In this document: one piece after another, positions 26,076 to 34,390 of the stretch
Layout: each line of letters starts with the position of its first letter
Position numbering within the stretch: the first letter of the stretch is position 1
Source: Deltaproteobacteria bacterium UBA6967
Lineage (GTDB): Bacteria > SAR324 > NAC60-12
Assembly: GCA_002450295.1 (NCBI GenBank)
Contig: DJYX01000267.1
Coordinates: 1 to 41,935 of the forward strand
DNA: 41,935 bases
Direction: 5' to 3'
Position numbers and translations under genes: made by a program
Notes under the pieces: generated by a model
Database searches by the model: none
What the model saw: the letters and a program-made list of their open reading frames with translations, nothing else
Told to the model about the DNA's origin: nothing

Positions 26076-28595
26076 ATGCATAACGGTCGTAGCCGGTTAC
26101 TTCGCTTATGTTTGGTTTGGCTGCTTTGTTGGGGATTTACTCATTCCCTGCAGGCCCAGCCAGCTGATCTGCGTGTTGAGGCCCGCTCCTACATCTTTGA
26201 TCCTGAAACAGAAATCTATCGCTATGAAGATGCCCGCTTCGAATGGGGTACTATCGCACTTGAAGGTCAGAAAGTCGAGTTCTTGCGCAAGGAAAACCTG
26301 ATCGTTGCGCAAGGGTTTGTTCGACTGCGAGAAGGTTCGATTACGTTGATTGCTGAAGGATTGGAAATCAACTTAGATGACAACTCCGGTGTTTTTCGGG
26401 AAGTCTTCTTCTTCGATGCAAAAACTGAGGCTTACATAACAGCACGTGAGGTACGTCGTGTTCCAGAAGGACACTTCATCGGATATGACTGTACGTTCAC
26501 AACTTGTAACCCTGAACAGCCTGCCTGGGAAATTCGTGGTAGTACGGTGCACTACTATCCAGAGAATTATTCTTCAGCTATTTCAACGAGTCTGCGAGTT
26601 CGGGGTGTCCCGATCTTTTACTTCCCCTATCTGGCTTGGCCCACAGTCACACGAAGGCAAACGGGTCTACTACCACCGGAGTATGCTCTACAAACCTCGA
26701 GCATTGAAAAGTTCAATCTAGGCTATCGTCTCTCCCTTCCATACTTTTGGGCGATTGAACGAGAGCAAGATCTCACGATCCGTACTGAGTGGGTACAGTT
26801 CCGAGGGTTGGGTCTGGGGTTGGATTATCAGTATGCTTTCAGCGAGAATTTGCGAGGTGAGGTCAAGTTTTTACGCTATTTCGAACGTGATCCTCGGGAT
26901 CCACAAACAGAGTCTGGCCAGCTTGCACCAGAAGATGTGAATCCGAATACCTTGCGCCCAGAGCGCTACAAGTTGATTCTCAATCACAACCAACAGCTAG
27001 ACGAGCGAAGCCGGCTGATTGTTTCTGGTCTAGTTTACAGTGATAGTCAGTTTCAGCGAGAATATGAGGGAGTTCGTAACCCTGAACCAAATTATGCACA
27101 GAGTTTTACCGGATCTGTCAACTATCAGTACGATTCCGGGAGCGTTACGCTGTCCGCATCTCAGGAGAAAGTCTTCCAAGAAATTGCCTTGCTGAACTGG
27201 GCAACCGACCCTACCCGGATTCAACGTCTCCCAGCACTCAGTTTCCAATTTAGTGAACAACCCTTCCGAACAGTGGATCTGACAATGTCGGCTGCGGGAT
27301 CACTCGTCCGCTACTTCCGTGAAGAAGGCTATAATGGGACTGGATTGGTGGTTAATCCAACACTGCGTTACCGACGAAATATTTTCCAGTATTTCAAAGG
27401 CATCTTGGGGCTTGGTCATTCAATATCTACTTACGACGTTTGGTCTCCCAGTGCATCTGACCCCTCTGATCAGTATACTTTCCAGATTTGGACAGCTGAT
27501 GTGGAATTCAATACTACGTTGTCAAGGATCTGGGCATCAGAGAGTGATCTCTACAGTCGCTTTAAGCATCTGATGACTCCCAGAATTCGTTATGACTACA
27601 TTGAGGACGTACCCCAGAATTCTATTTCTGGTGTGCCGTTCGGAGGTGGCATTGCTACGCGTCGCCTACTTGAACTGCGATTAGATAACATTTTGCTGGC
27701 CAAGCGTCGCCAATATGAACCATCGCAGCGTTTCACAAGACGTTCTTTCTTGCGTCTACAGGAACAAGGATTTCCGGAAACTCTGTTGTTGCGTTTGCAG
27801 AGCCTTCAAGACCGTGAATTTGCTAGTCGTAGTAAGTTGCAGGAAGTGTTGGAATCCATGTTTGGTGAGGCACTCGATGAGGAAAATTTGCTGCAAATTC
27901 TTGCAGTGGTAGAGAGTGGCGTGGCTCTTCTTGCTGAGGATCAATCAGAGGAAAATTTGCGAATTGGCGAAAGTTTGGTGCTGGCCCGTTTGAATTTGAT
28001 TCAACCATATGACTACCTGCGTGTGGAGGAAGACTACCAGTTTCAAGGTCCGACTCCAAAAGGCGATGAGACAGAACCAGGGGAACCATTATTACCCTTG
28101 AGAATTGAACTATCGCTGCAGCCTGGATCAGGTTTGGCGCTAAACTTTCGTAATCGGTACAACCACCAGCAGCAACGAACAGTTGAATACTCACTATCAG
28201 TAGACGTAAATGTTAGTCAGTATAGTAAAGCATCTGTTGCCTTCAGAGAAAACGAGAGCACTTACACTACACCGTATGGTCAAACTTTCGAAGCGGCCTC
28301 CAGCTTCAGTTTCAGCAATACCCACCAGGCTAGCGATGAGCTATCCTTCGGCTTTTCGGGAACAGTTGATCTTAATCCTGCCAGTACTGCATTTCGTCGT
28401 CGATTGGTTTCCGATACGGTTTTTCTAAGTTATCGTCCAGATTGTTGGACATTCAACCTAAGACTGGAGGAGCGAGTTGACAAAACTACAACAAGTGGAG
28501 GACAAGAGACGGAATACGTTGATCGAACAATCTTTGCCAGCGTGATTCTGGGAGGGGTCTTGTTGCCGGAACAAACGTTGCCAAGAGCCTTCTGA
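26076..28595 (+). CDS. lptD: LPS-assembly outer-membrane protein LptD
   Basis: An 839-residue outer-membrane protein. It has a signal peptide (cleavage near LQA-QP, residue 27), an N-terminal OstA beta-jellyroll (about 30-165) with Cys139 and Cys144, and the LptD signature GVPIFYFPYLAWPTVTRRQTGLLPP. The barrel ends with DCW (Cys790), which could pair with the N-terminal cysteines. LptD inserts LPS into the outer leaflet with LptE. Residues about 545-628 are an unusual helical insertion. No clear Shine-Dalgarno precedes the ATG. The next gene overlaps by 1 nt (TGATG). Confidence 0.93.
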   Translation: MHNGRSRLLRLCLVWLLCWGFTHSLQAQPADLRVEARSYIFDPETEIYRYEDARFEWGTIALEGQKVEFLRKENLIVAQGFVRLREGSITLIAEGLEINLDDNSGVFREVFFFDAKTEAYITAREVRRVPEGHFIGYDCTFTTCNPEQPAWEIRGSTVHYYPENYSSAISTSLRVRGVPIFYFPYLAWPTVTRRQTGLLPPEYALQTSSIEKFNLGYRLSLPYFWAIEREQDLTIRTEWVQFRGLGLGLDYQYAFSENLRGEVKFLRYFERDPRDPQTESGQLAPEDVNPNTLRPERYKLILNHNQQLDERSRLIVSGLVYSDSQFQREYEGVRNPEPNYAQSFTGSVNYQYDSGSVTLSASQEKVFQEIALLNWATDPTRIQRLPALSFQFSEQPFRTVDLTMSAAGSLVRYFREEGYNGTGLVVNPTLRYRRNIFQYFKGILGLGHSISTYDVWSPSASDPSDQYTFQIWTADVEFNTTLSRIWASESDLYSRFKHLMTPRIRYDYIEDVPQNSISGVPFGGGIATRRLLELRLDNILLAKRRQYEPSQRFTRRSFLRLQEQGFPETLLLRLQSLQDREFASRSKLQEVLESMFGEALDEENLLQILAVVESGVALLAEDQSEENLRIGESLVLARLNLIQPYDYLRVEEDYQFQGPTPKGDETEPGEPLLPLRIELSLQPGSGLALNFRNRYNHQQQRTVEYSLSVDVNVSQYSKASVAFRENESTYTTPYGQTFEAASSFSFSNTHQASDELSFGFSGTVDLNPASTAFRRRLVSDTVFLSYRPDCWTFNLRLEERVDKTTTSGGQETEYVDRTIFASVILGGVLLPEQTLPRAF

Positions 28596-29284
28596 TGTCA
28601 CGATGCGCTTTGTGCTTATTGCTGCTCGGAGGATTGTTGCCAACTCTCACTTTGGGTCAGGTAGATCCTGAAGATTATCCAGAGATGCTGGAGCGGAGTT
28701 CGGAGACTCGTACGTTGTCACCAGAACCAGAAATGTTTTCAGAATCCTACAGGACCCGTGGTCGAGGTGTCAGCTTTGGAGTGGGATTCCGTCGATTAGA
28801 TTTTACCCTCAATGACGGACAGACGAGAACTTTTGGTGATAGTACGGCAAATGGTATTGGTTTCCATATTAGCTATGTGGAACCTGAGAGAGCCCTTGAA
28901 TATGAGCGACAGATCAGCCCAGTCGCTATTTCAAAAGAGATTCAGTACCAAGGAAAAAACTACAACTCACTAGAAGTTATCCAAAATAACGTCTGGTATT
29001 GGTGGGCGACTCCGCTTTCATCACGATGGTGGAGTCACTACGGAAGTGGTTTCCAATTTGCCCAGATTCGTCCAATTGCTGAGGACCAAACCAAAACCTA
29101 TGTAGATGAAAGTTCACTTGTTTTTGGAGGTGGTCTGGGCTGGTTTGCAGTGCCCAGTTTGCTGCTGAGCTATCGATTTACACTAAGCTTCCACCTGTCA
29201 ACGATGGGCATCTCTGAACATGATCCGATTTTACCCAGAAGTCAGGTGCATACGATTTACTTTGACTACTTCTATGCGTTGTAG
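28595..29284 (+). CDS. Exported beta-barrel-like hypothetical protein
   Basis: A 229-residue protein with a signal peptide (MSRCALCLLLLGGLLPTLTLG) and an alternating beta-strand pattern ending in aromatic YFDYFYAL, as in small outer-membrane barrels. Gly/Tyr/Trp-rich strands (YWWATPLSSRWWSHYGSGFQ) support this. The family is not recognised. It starts inside the lptD stop (TGATG), so translation is coupled. It may assist or modify outer-membrane assembly, but that is inference from position. Confidence 0.7.
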   Translation: MSRCALCLLLLGGLLPTLTLGQVDPEDYPEMLERSSETRTLSPEPEMFSESYRTRGRGVSFGVGFRRLDFTLNDGQTRTFGDSTANGIGFHISYVEPERALEYERQISPVAISKEIQYQGKNYNSLEVIQNNVWYWWATPLSSRWWSHYGSGFQFAQIRPIAEDQTKTYVDESSLVFGGGLGWFAVPSLLLSYRFTLSFHLSTMGISEHDPILPRSQVHTIYFDYFYAL

Positions 29285-29373
29285 CTTCTGGCTTGCCTTC
29301 GTGATGGGTTGTCCTAGAATCTGGCAACTTCAACACACAACACTATTTAGATCAACTTGAGATCGGCTTTTAC

Positions 29374-30954
29374 ATGACTTCCACCTTTCCTCTACTCTCT
29401 CTTTTGGTGTTTTCGCCGTTATTGGGTGTGCTCTTAGTATTGACCTTTCGGGATGCGCACCAGGGACGTGCAGCGCAGTGGGGAGCCGTAACCAGTAGTT
29501 TGGTGACAGCAATCCTTAGTTTGTTTGTTTGGACAGCTTTTCAGGAAGGAACTGCGGGATTACAACTAGTCGAGCGTTTCACTTGGATTGGTTCATTTGG
29601 CATTGATTATTTTCTTGGGCTGGATGGTCTGAATCTTTTTTTCTTAGTGGCAACAGCCTGGTTACAGCCCCTGATTTTACTGGCCTCCTGGAATATGCAG
29701 GAACGAGCTTGGCAGTTCAATCTCCATCTGCTTTTGCTACAGTGTGGTGTGTTGGGATGCTTTGTAGCACTAGACGTAATCCTGTTCTATGTGTTCTTTG
29801 AGTTGATGCTGATACCTTTATATTTCCTGATTGGTGGTTGGGGGCGCACTCAGAGCTTGGTCGCTGCAAATCGTTTCTTCATTTATACGGTTTGGGGTTC
29901 ACTACTGATGCTCGTGTCCCTGATTTACACAGCGGTATTATTTTATCAGTCTGCAGGATATTGGTCATTTCAGATCACAGATTGGTACCAGTTGGAGATT
30001 CCAGTAGCTACTCAAGTTTGGCTATTCCTAGGCATGTTCCTGGCCTTCGCAATTAAGATCCCTCTATTTCCTTTTCACGGTTGGCTTCCTTCCTTCCATG
30101 AACAAGCTCCAACAATTGGTTCTGTCGAGATGGCTGCCATCATGATGAAACTGGGACCATATGGTTTCCTCCGCTTTGCATTGCCAACGTATCCAGAAGC
30201 GGTGGCTTTATTGAGTGATTACCTGATGGTGCTATCACTCGTTTGCATCCTCTATGGTGGCCTAGTTGCGATTGTACAGACAAATCTGAAGCGCTTGATG
30301 GCCTATTCTTCCATTTCACATATGGGTTATATTCTGCTTGGGGTGTTTGCTCTAAATCAGCAGGGGATGACAGGTGGATTGATGCAGATGGTCAACTACG
30401 CAATCGTAACCAGTGCACTTTTTCTTTGTCTTGGAATGCTGCTCCATAAGAGCGAAAGCCAAGAAATTGGAAGTTTCGGTGGGCTCCTCAAGACGATGCC
30501 AATCTTCAGTGGATTTTTCATTCTCTTCAGCATGGGGTCAATAGGTCTGCCCGGACTCAACAGCTTCATTGGTGAGGTCTTGACAATGATTGGCGCAGCA
30601 AAGGTTAATCTCTGGTTTGGGGTGTTTGCAGCTGTTGGCGTCTTGATTGCCGCCATTTACATGCTCTGGATGGTCCAACGTGTTCTTTTTGGTCCAGCTA
30701 CCAAGTCTCATCGTTCTGATCTGGGTTTGCGTGAAATTGTTGTGTTGAGCCCACTGGCATTTCTAGCTGTTTTGTTGGGAGTATACCCCCAACTGTTCTT
30801 CGACAAGGTAGAGCCAACGGTGTCCTTTTATGCCCAGCAGATTCAGGTTCAACCAACCTTACAGACTGTAGGTATTCCGGAAAAAGCACTTGAAAACGCA
30901 GAGCATCTTCCGTATTTTGCTGGATCTCAGAGCATACACTCTGCGGAAAGGTGA
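29374..30954 (+). CDS. nuoM: NADH:quinone oxidoreductase subunit M-like
   Basis: A 526-residue proton-pumping antiporter-like membrane protein with about 14 helices. Signatures are FYVFFELMLIPLYFLIGGWG (essential Glu), FPFHGWLPSFHEQAPT, MMKLGPYGFLRF and LMAYSSISHMGYILLG (essential Lys in the preceding helix). It is the NuoM/NdhD type. It stands alone here, without nuoL, nuoN or other complex I genes, so it may be a displaced nuo gene or part of a related antiporter. The last 10 nt, including the stop, lie inside the tRNA-Ser gene. Confidence 0.9.
   Translation: MTSTFPLLSLLVFSPLLGVLLVLTFRDAHQGRAAQWGAVTSSLVTAILSLFVWTAFQEGTAGLQLVERFTWIGSFGIDYFLGLDGLNLFFLVATAWLQPLILLASWNMQERAWQFNLHLLLLQCGVLGCFVALDVILFYVFFELMLIPLYFLIGGWGRTQSLVAANRFFIYTVWGSLLMLVSLIYTAVLFYQSAGYWSFQITDWYQLEIPVATQVWLFLGMFLAFAIKIPLFPFHGWLPSFHEQAPTIGSVEMAAIMMKLGPYGFLRFALPTYPEAVALLSDYLMVLSLVCILYGGLVAIVQTNLKRLMAYSSISHMGYILLGVFALNQQGMTGGLMQMVNYAIVTSALFLCLGMLLHKSESQEIGSFGGLLKTMPIFSGFFILFSMGSIGLPGLNSFIGEVLTMIGAAKVNLWFGVFAAVGVLIAAIYMLWMVQRVLFGPATKSHRSDLGLREIVVLSPLAFLAVLLGVYPQLFFDKVEPTVSFYAQQIQVQPTLQTVGIPEKALENAEHLPYFAGSQSIHSAER
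30890..30918 (+). promoter_or_regulatory. Candidate promoter for tRNA-Ser/ffs inside the nuoM end
   Basis: TTGAAA (30890-30895, 5 of 6) and TATTTT (30913-30918, 4 of 6) are spaced exactly 17 bp. The expected start point is about 20 nt before the tRNA. A small hairpin CAGAG/CTCTG precedes the tRNA. The whole promoter is inside nuoM coding sequence. Confidence 0.5.
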
Positions 30955-31034
30955 CCGAGTGGCCGAAGGTGCACGACTGGAAATCGTGTGTGCGTGAAAG
31001 CGTACCGAGGGTTCGAATCCCTCCCTTTCCGCCA
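30945..31034 (+). tRNA. tRNA-Ser(GGA)
   Basis: A full cloverleaf can be drawn. The acceptor stem is GGAAAGG (30945-30951) with CCTTTCC (31024-31030). The anticodon stem CACGA/TCGTG has loop CTGGAAA, with anticodon GGA at 30979-30981. A long class II variable arm follows, then the T-arm GAGGG-TTCGAAT-CCCTC (31007-31023). The discriminator is G31031 and CCA is encoded (31032-31034). The long variable arm and anticodon define serine (codons UCC/UCU). Its first 10 nt overlap the end of nuoM. Confidence 0.98.
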
Positions 31035-31072
31035 GCTATGCCCCTCCTGTTTCCTTGTGGGAAGCTGCAAAT

Positions 31073-31164
31073 GGTTGGGTTTTGCGCAATCGAAAGTTTC
31101 GAACCGTGTCAGGTCTTAACGGAAGCAGCACTAAGATCCTGTAGATGTGCCGCAAAACTCAGCC
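31073..31164 (+). ncRNA. ffs: Signal recognition particle RNA, small bacterial (4.5S) type
   Basis: A terminal stem of 14 pairs is formed by GGTTGGGTTTTGCG (31073-31086) and CGCAAAACTCAGCC (31151-31164), with two G-U pairs. The conserved SRP core is present: GTCAGGTC, apical loop TTAAC, GGAAGCAGC, then GTAGATGTGCC. The apical tetraloop is of URRC type (TAAC) and not GGAA. The RNA partners Ffh to target membrane proteins. It lies between tRNA-Ser and dnaX, as in many bacteria. The ends may extend a few bases. Confidence 0.92.
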
Positions 31165-31185
31165 TCTCCAATCCCCCCTACTAGC

Positions 31186-33084
31186 ATGTCCTACGTTGTT
31201 CTTGCCCGCAAACTGCGACCACAACGGTTCTCCGATCTAATCGGTCAAGAAGTCATTGCGCAAATTCTTCAGAATGCGATTCGTAGCAACCGAGTAGCCC
31301 ATGCATTTCTATTTAGTGGGTCTCGTGGGGTAGGAAAAACCAGTGCGGCTAGAATCTTAACAAAAGCTCTCAACTGCTTGGAGCCCGACAACGTTGATCC
31401 GTGCAACACATGCGAGAACTGCCGGGAAATCAGCAGCAATGCTTCTGCTGATGTGTACGAGATTGACGCAGCCTCAAATCGTGGAATTGAAAATATTCGG
31501 GAACTTCGTGAAAACGTAAAATACGCACCGGCTCGCTGTCGCTACAAGGTTTACATCATTGATGAAGCCCATATGCTGACGCTAGAGTCTTTCAACGCCT
31601 TGCTGAAGACCCTGGAGGAACCACCGAGCCATGTGAAGTTCATTCTGGCCACAACAGATCCCCACAAGGTGCCGGTTACTATTCTTTCACGATGTCAACG
31701 TTATGATTTCCAGCGAATCCCCTTGCAAAGGATGCTAGAATTTCTGGGCCAAGTAGCTGTTCAGGAAAATTTACAACTCAGTCCAAAATCATTGGAATTG
31801 ATTGCTCGTCATGCTGCTGGAGGTATGCGGGACGCTCTGACAGCTCTTGATCAAGTACTAAGCTTTGCCGGTGAGCAGGCAAGTGAAGCTGAGGTGCGGC
31901 AGATTTTGGGAATTGCTGATGCCTCAATGCGTTTCCAATTGCTAGAATGCCTTTTCCGTAAGCAATTGGGACCTGCAATGCAGGCATTTCAGGAACTCTA
32001 TCAACACGGATTTGACCTGCAGGAGTTGTTGCAGGAATTACTGCAATCAGTGAAAACTCTATCTCTTTACTTGGCTTTATCTGGAGATTTGAGCTTTGCA
32101 GAAGTCGCAGAGGATGAACAGGAGCAGTATCGTCAATTGGCTAGTTTGACGACACAAGGGGAGTTACAACAGATGTTTCATCTACTGATGCAATTGGAAG
32201 AGCAGATGAAACGTAGTGTTCATGCACGAATTTGCTTCGAGATGACGTTACTGCAATTAGCTTCTGTGCAGCCGTTGGTCGGAGTGAAGGATATGCTCCA
32301 GCAAATCCGCACATTACGGCAAGAGGTCGATGGAAGAGTTGATTCACCAGAGCTAGAGCCAGCAAAGACAACAGATCAATCAAATCAATTTCAGCCAACC
32401 AACCCTCCAACAAAACCTAGTTTCTATGCTTCAGCTACCAACGTAGCTTCGCCACCACCGGTTGTTGAGGAACCATCAGTATCCAATGAATTCCCCATCG
32501 AATCGTTTGAGGAGCGTACTTCTGTAGCTAAAACAGCAATCCAAAGGCTCAAGGCACAGGGTGGTGGAACAGGGTTGGAGCAAAAAAAAACTCCAAATTT
32601 CGGCGCTGAGCCGCAACAATCATTAAAACCTATTGAAGTCAGAGAGCCAAAGTCTTCAGAAAGTTGGTTAGAGGTTGTATCTGAACAGTGGGATGAACCA
32701 GAGGAACTCCCACTGAATTGGCAGGAATTCGTACAATTCGTGCACAGTCGCGCCTCGGTGATTGGTACGTTGCTGCGCACAGCGCTCCCTGTAGATTTGC
32801 AAGCTGATGTTTGGCAACTGCGATTTCGGCATCCGCCTGATTTGTTCAGTAAGGAACATCAGGTAAAGCTTGAACAACTGGCACAGGAGTTTGCTGGTAG
32901 ATCAGTTCATATTCAGCGAGATGATCAGCCGACAACAGAAGGCACTACGTTGCAGGAATATGATCAATGGAAGAATCGGGAACTGAAAAGACAGCGGGAG
33001 AATCAAGCCCGTGAGGATGCTCAAGTGAAGAATATCCTTCAGGTCTTTGCTGGTAGCGAAGTCTACGATATTGAATTGCACTGA
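31186..33084 (+). CDS. dnaX: DNA polymerase III clamp-loader subunits tau/gamma
   Basis: A 632-residue DnaX starting MSYVVLARKLRPQRFSDLIGQ at 31186. An earlier ATG-like start at 31147 would lie inside the SRP RNA. The AAA+ domain has Walker A GSRGVGKTSAARI, the zinc cluster CLEPDNVDPCNTCENC, Walker B VYIIDEAHML and sensor/arginine-finger segments (TTDPHKVPVTILSRCQRYDF). Residues about 395-520 are a flexible Pro/Glu-rich linker containing an A9 run. The remaining C-terminal tau region would bind DnaE and DnaB. No Shine-Dalgarno is visible. ybaB follows after 58 bp. Confidence 0.96.
   Translation: MSYVVLARKLRPQRFSDLIGQEVIAQILQNAIRSNRVAHAFLFSGSRGVGKTSAARILTKALNCLEPDNVDPCNTCENCREISSNASADVYEIDAASNRGIENIRELRENVKYAPARCRYKVYIIDEAHMLTLESFNALLKTLEEPPSHVKFILATTDPHKVPVTILSRCQRYDFQRIPLQRMLEFLGQVAVQENLQLSPKSLELIARHAAGGMRDALTALDQVLSFAGEQASEAEVRQILGIADASMRFQLLECLFRKQLGPAMQAFQELYQHGFDLQELLQELLQSVKTLSLYLALSGDLSFAEVAEDEQEQYRQLASLTTQGELQQMFHLLMQLEEQMKRSVHARICFEMTLLQLASVQPLVGVKDMLQQIRTLRQEVDGRVDSPELEPAKTTDQSNQFQPTNPPTKPSFYASATNVASPPPVVEEPSVSNEFPIESFEERTSVAKTAIQRLKAQGGGTGLEQKKTPNFGAEPQQSLKPIEVREPKSSESWLEVVSEQWDEPEELPLNWQEFVQFVHSRASVIGTLLRTALPVDLQADVWQLRFRHPPDLFSKEHQVKLEQLAQEFAGRSVHIQRDDQPTTEGTTLQEYDQWKNRELKRQRENQAREDAQVKNILQVFAGSEVYDIELH
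32582..32590 (+). promoter_or_regulatory. A9 slippage/frameshift site in dnaX for gamma production
   Basis: Nine consecutive A residues in dnaX (codons 466-469) are flanked by the inverted repeat TTGGAG/CTCCAA. A -1 shift (or an added A) adds NSKFRR and stops at TGA 32607-32609, giving 474 residues. A +1 shift (or a lost A) adds 11 residues and stops at TAA. Both truncated products resemble gamma subunits made by slippage or frameshifting in other bacteria. Confidence 0.6.
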
Positions 33085-33142
33085 AGGGTGGGTTTACGCC
33101 AGCGAAAATTCACCCAAGAATCGACCATTTATAGGAGTGATT

Positions 33143-33481
33143 ATGTTTGACATGGGCGAGCTGATGAAAAAAGCTCAAGAACTCTCCACCAATATGCAGG
33201 AGCAGCAGGAGCAGCTAGCAAAAGAAACCTACGAAGTCTCTGTTGGGGGAGAAATGGTCAAGATGACCTTCAACGGAAAACTCGAAGCGCAGTCCCTACA
33301 AATCGATCCTGAAGTAATCGACCCGAATGATCCCGAAACCCTCCAAGACCTCGTGCTGTCTGCTGTCAATGAAGGTATTCGCCAAGGACAGCAGCGGATG
33401 CAAACCGCGCTGACCCAGCAGTTTGGTAACTTTGGCAACATTGCAGCCAACCTGAACCTGCCTGGCTTCCCAAAGGCCTGA
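33143..33481 (+). CDS. ybaB: YbaB/EbfC nucleoid-associated protein
   Basis: A 112-residue protein starting MFDMGELMKKAQELSTNMQEQQ, with the typical long first helix and the motif VGGEMVKMTFNGKLEAQSLQIDPEVID. YbaB/EbfC forms a DNA-binding tweezer-shaped dimer. AGGAG lies 7 nt before the ATG at 33143, which decides the start against a longer frame from 33047 that would overlap dnaX. Placement behind dnaX is the classic order. The next gene starts directly after the stop. Confidence 0.95.
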   Translation: MFDMGELMKKAQELSTNMQEQQEQLAKETYEVSVGGEMVKMTFNGKLEAQSLQIDPEVIDPNDPETLQDLVLSAVNEGIRQGQQRMQTALTQQFGNFGNIAANLNLPGFPKA

Positions 33482-34324
33482 ATGACAGACCTTATCCTTA
33501 CTCCTTCCTGGTACCTGATCGAAGAAGAAGAGCCACGTAGCGGTAGCTTCAATATGGCTGCTGATGAATGGCTTCTTCGCCAGCAAAGTTCAGGAATGGT
33601 TCCTACTCTTCGGCTCTATCGCTGGAATCGCTGGACACTGTCATTGGGTCGTAATGAGAAGCTCGATGAGGAGTTTGATTTAGATTGGTGTCGTCAGCGG
33701 AATATCGTTGTGCTCCGTCGTACAACAGGCGGGCGCGCTGTCCTGCATGGTGGGGACTTGACCTACTCGCTGATTGGCTGTTTGCAGGAACCTCCATTTT
33801 GTGGTGGGCCGATTGAGACTTATGAACTCATCGCTCAAGGATTCTACCAGTTTTTTGAGGAGATTGGCCTGAAGCCCCAAATACAGGAGCGTAAGGCCAG
33901 TGCCCCGATGGAATCCCATGTTTGCTTTTCTGCTCCTGCAGCCTACGAGATTCTGTTACAGGATCGCAAGGTGATCGGCAACGCTCAGCGAGTGATCACG
34001 AGTGGCCCATATGTCCCTGGTCAAGCACGCTCTCGCTCTTTTCTGCAGCATGGTTCCATTCCACTGCAGGACCAGATTCCGATTCTTGCAGGTATTTTTC
34101 GCAACGCAACGGCGGCACAATTGCGTCGTGAGATGATCTCTTTGGAAGCTACCGGATGCTTGAGCCAATTCTCACAACGAGAATTGCAAGACGTGCTCTT
34201 GGAGGCACTTTCTCAATCTTTCGGCATTCAATGGCAGCGTCGTTCTTGGACCGAAGAAGAACTGGCTGGTATTGCTAGTTTGCAAGAAGAATTCGAACTT
34301 CTCGAAGGCGCTGAAGCAAACTAG
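33482..34324 (+). CDS. LipM-like octanoyl/lipoyl transferase (BPL/LplA fold)
   Basis: A 280-residue cofactor transferase. Conserved motifs are SFNMAADEWLL, LRLYRWNRWTLSLGRNE, RRTTGGRAVLHGGDLTYS (79-96), CFSAPAAYEIL (Cys148), RKVIGNAQR (Lys163) and FLQHGSIPL. The Cys before the SAPAAYE segment and the LQHGSI motif favour an octanoyltransferase of the LipM type over lipoate ligase LplA. It supplies octanoyl groups for lipoate synthesis. The ATG follows the ybaB stop with no gap, so translation is coupled. It occupies the place where recR is usually found. Confidence 0.88.
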   Translation: MTDLILTPSWYLIEEEEPRSGSFNMAADEWLLRQQSSGMVPTLRLYRWNRWTLSLGRNEKLDEEFDLDWCRQRNIVVLRRTTGGRAVLHGGDLTYSLIGCLQEPPFCGGPIETYELIAQGFYQFFEEIGLKPQIQERKASAPMESHVCFSAPAAYEILLQDRKVIGNAQRVITSGPYVPGQARSRSFLQHGSIPLQDQIPILAGIFRNATAAQLRREMISLEATGCLSQFSQRELQDVLLEALSQSFGIQWQRRSWTEEELAGIASLQEEFELLEGAEAN

Positions 34325-34349
34325 ATAGGTTTTGATACTGTGGAGAAAT

Positions 34350-34387
34350 GATTGTGCCCAAGTTCTCTTGGAAGGTTGGGCACAATC
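34350..34387. repeat. Perfect 12-bp inverted repeat between convergent lipM-like and degP genes
   Basis: GATTGTGCCCAA (34350-34361) and TTGGGCACAATC (34376-34387) are exact reverse complements with a 14-nt loop. No T-tract follows on either strand, so a standard intrinsic terminator is not supported. It may still stop transcription in both directions or process mRNA ends. Confidence 0.7.
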
Positions 34388-34390
34388 GGA

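Noticed and set aside
25940..26077. N-terminal extension of the SNase-like protein to 26077
   Set aside because: A normal signal peptide starts at 25939, and the extension would overlap the lptD start and hold the divergent promoter region.
31147..31185. Upstream start for dnaX
   Set aside because: The extra 13 residues would be encoded in the 3' arm of the SRP RNA, and the family N-terminus MSYVVLARKLRP begins at 31186.
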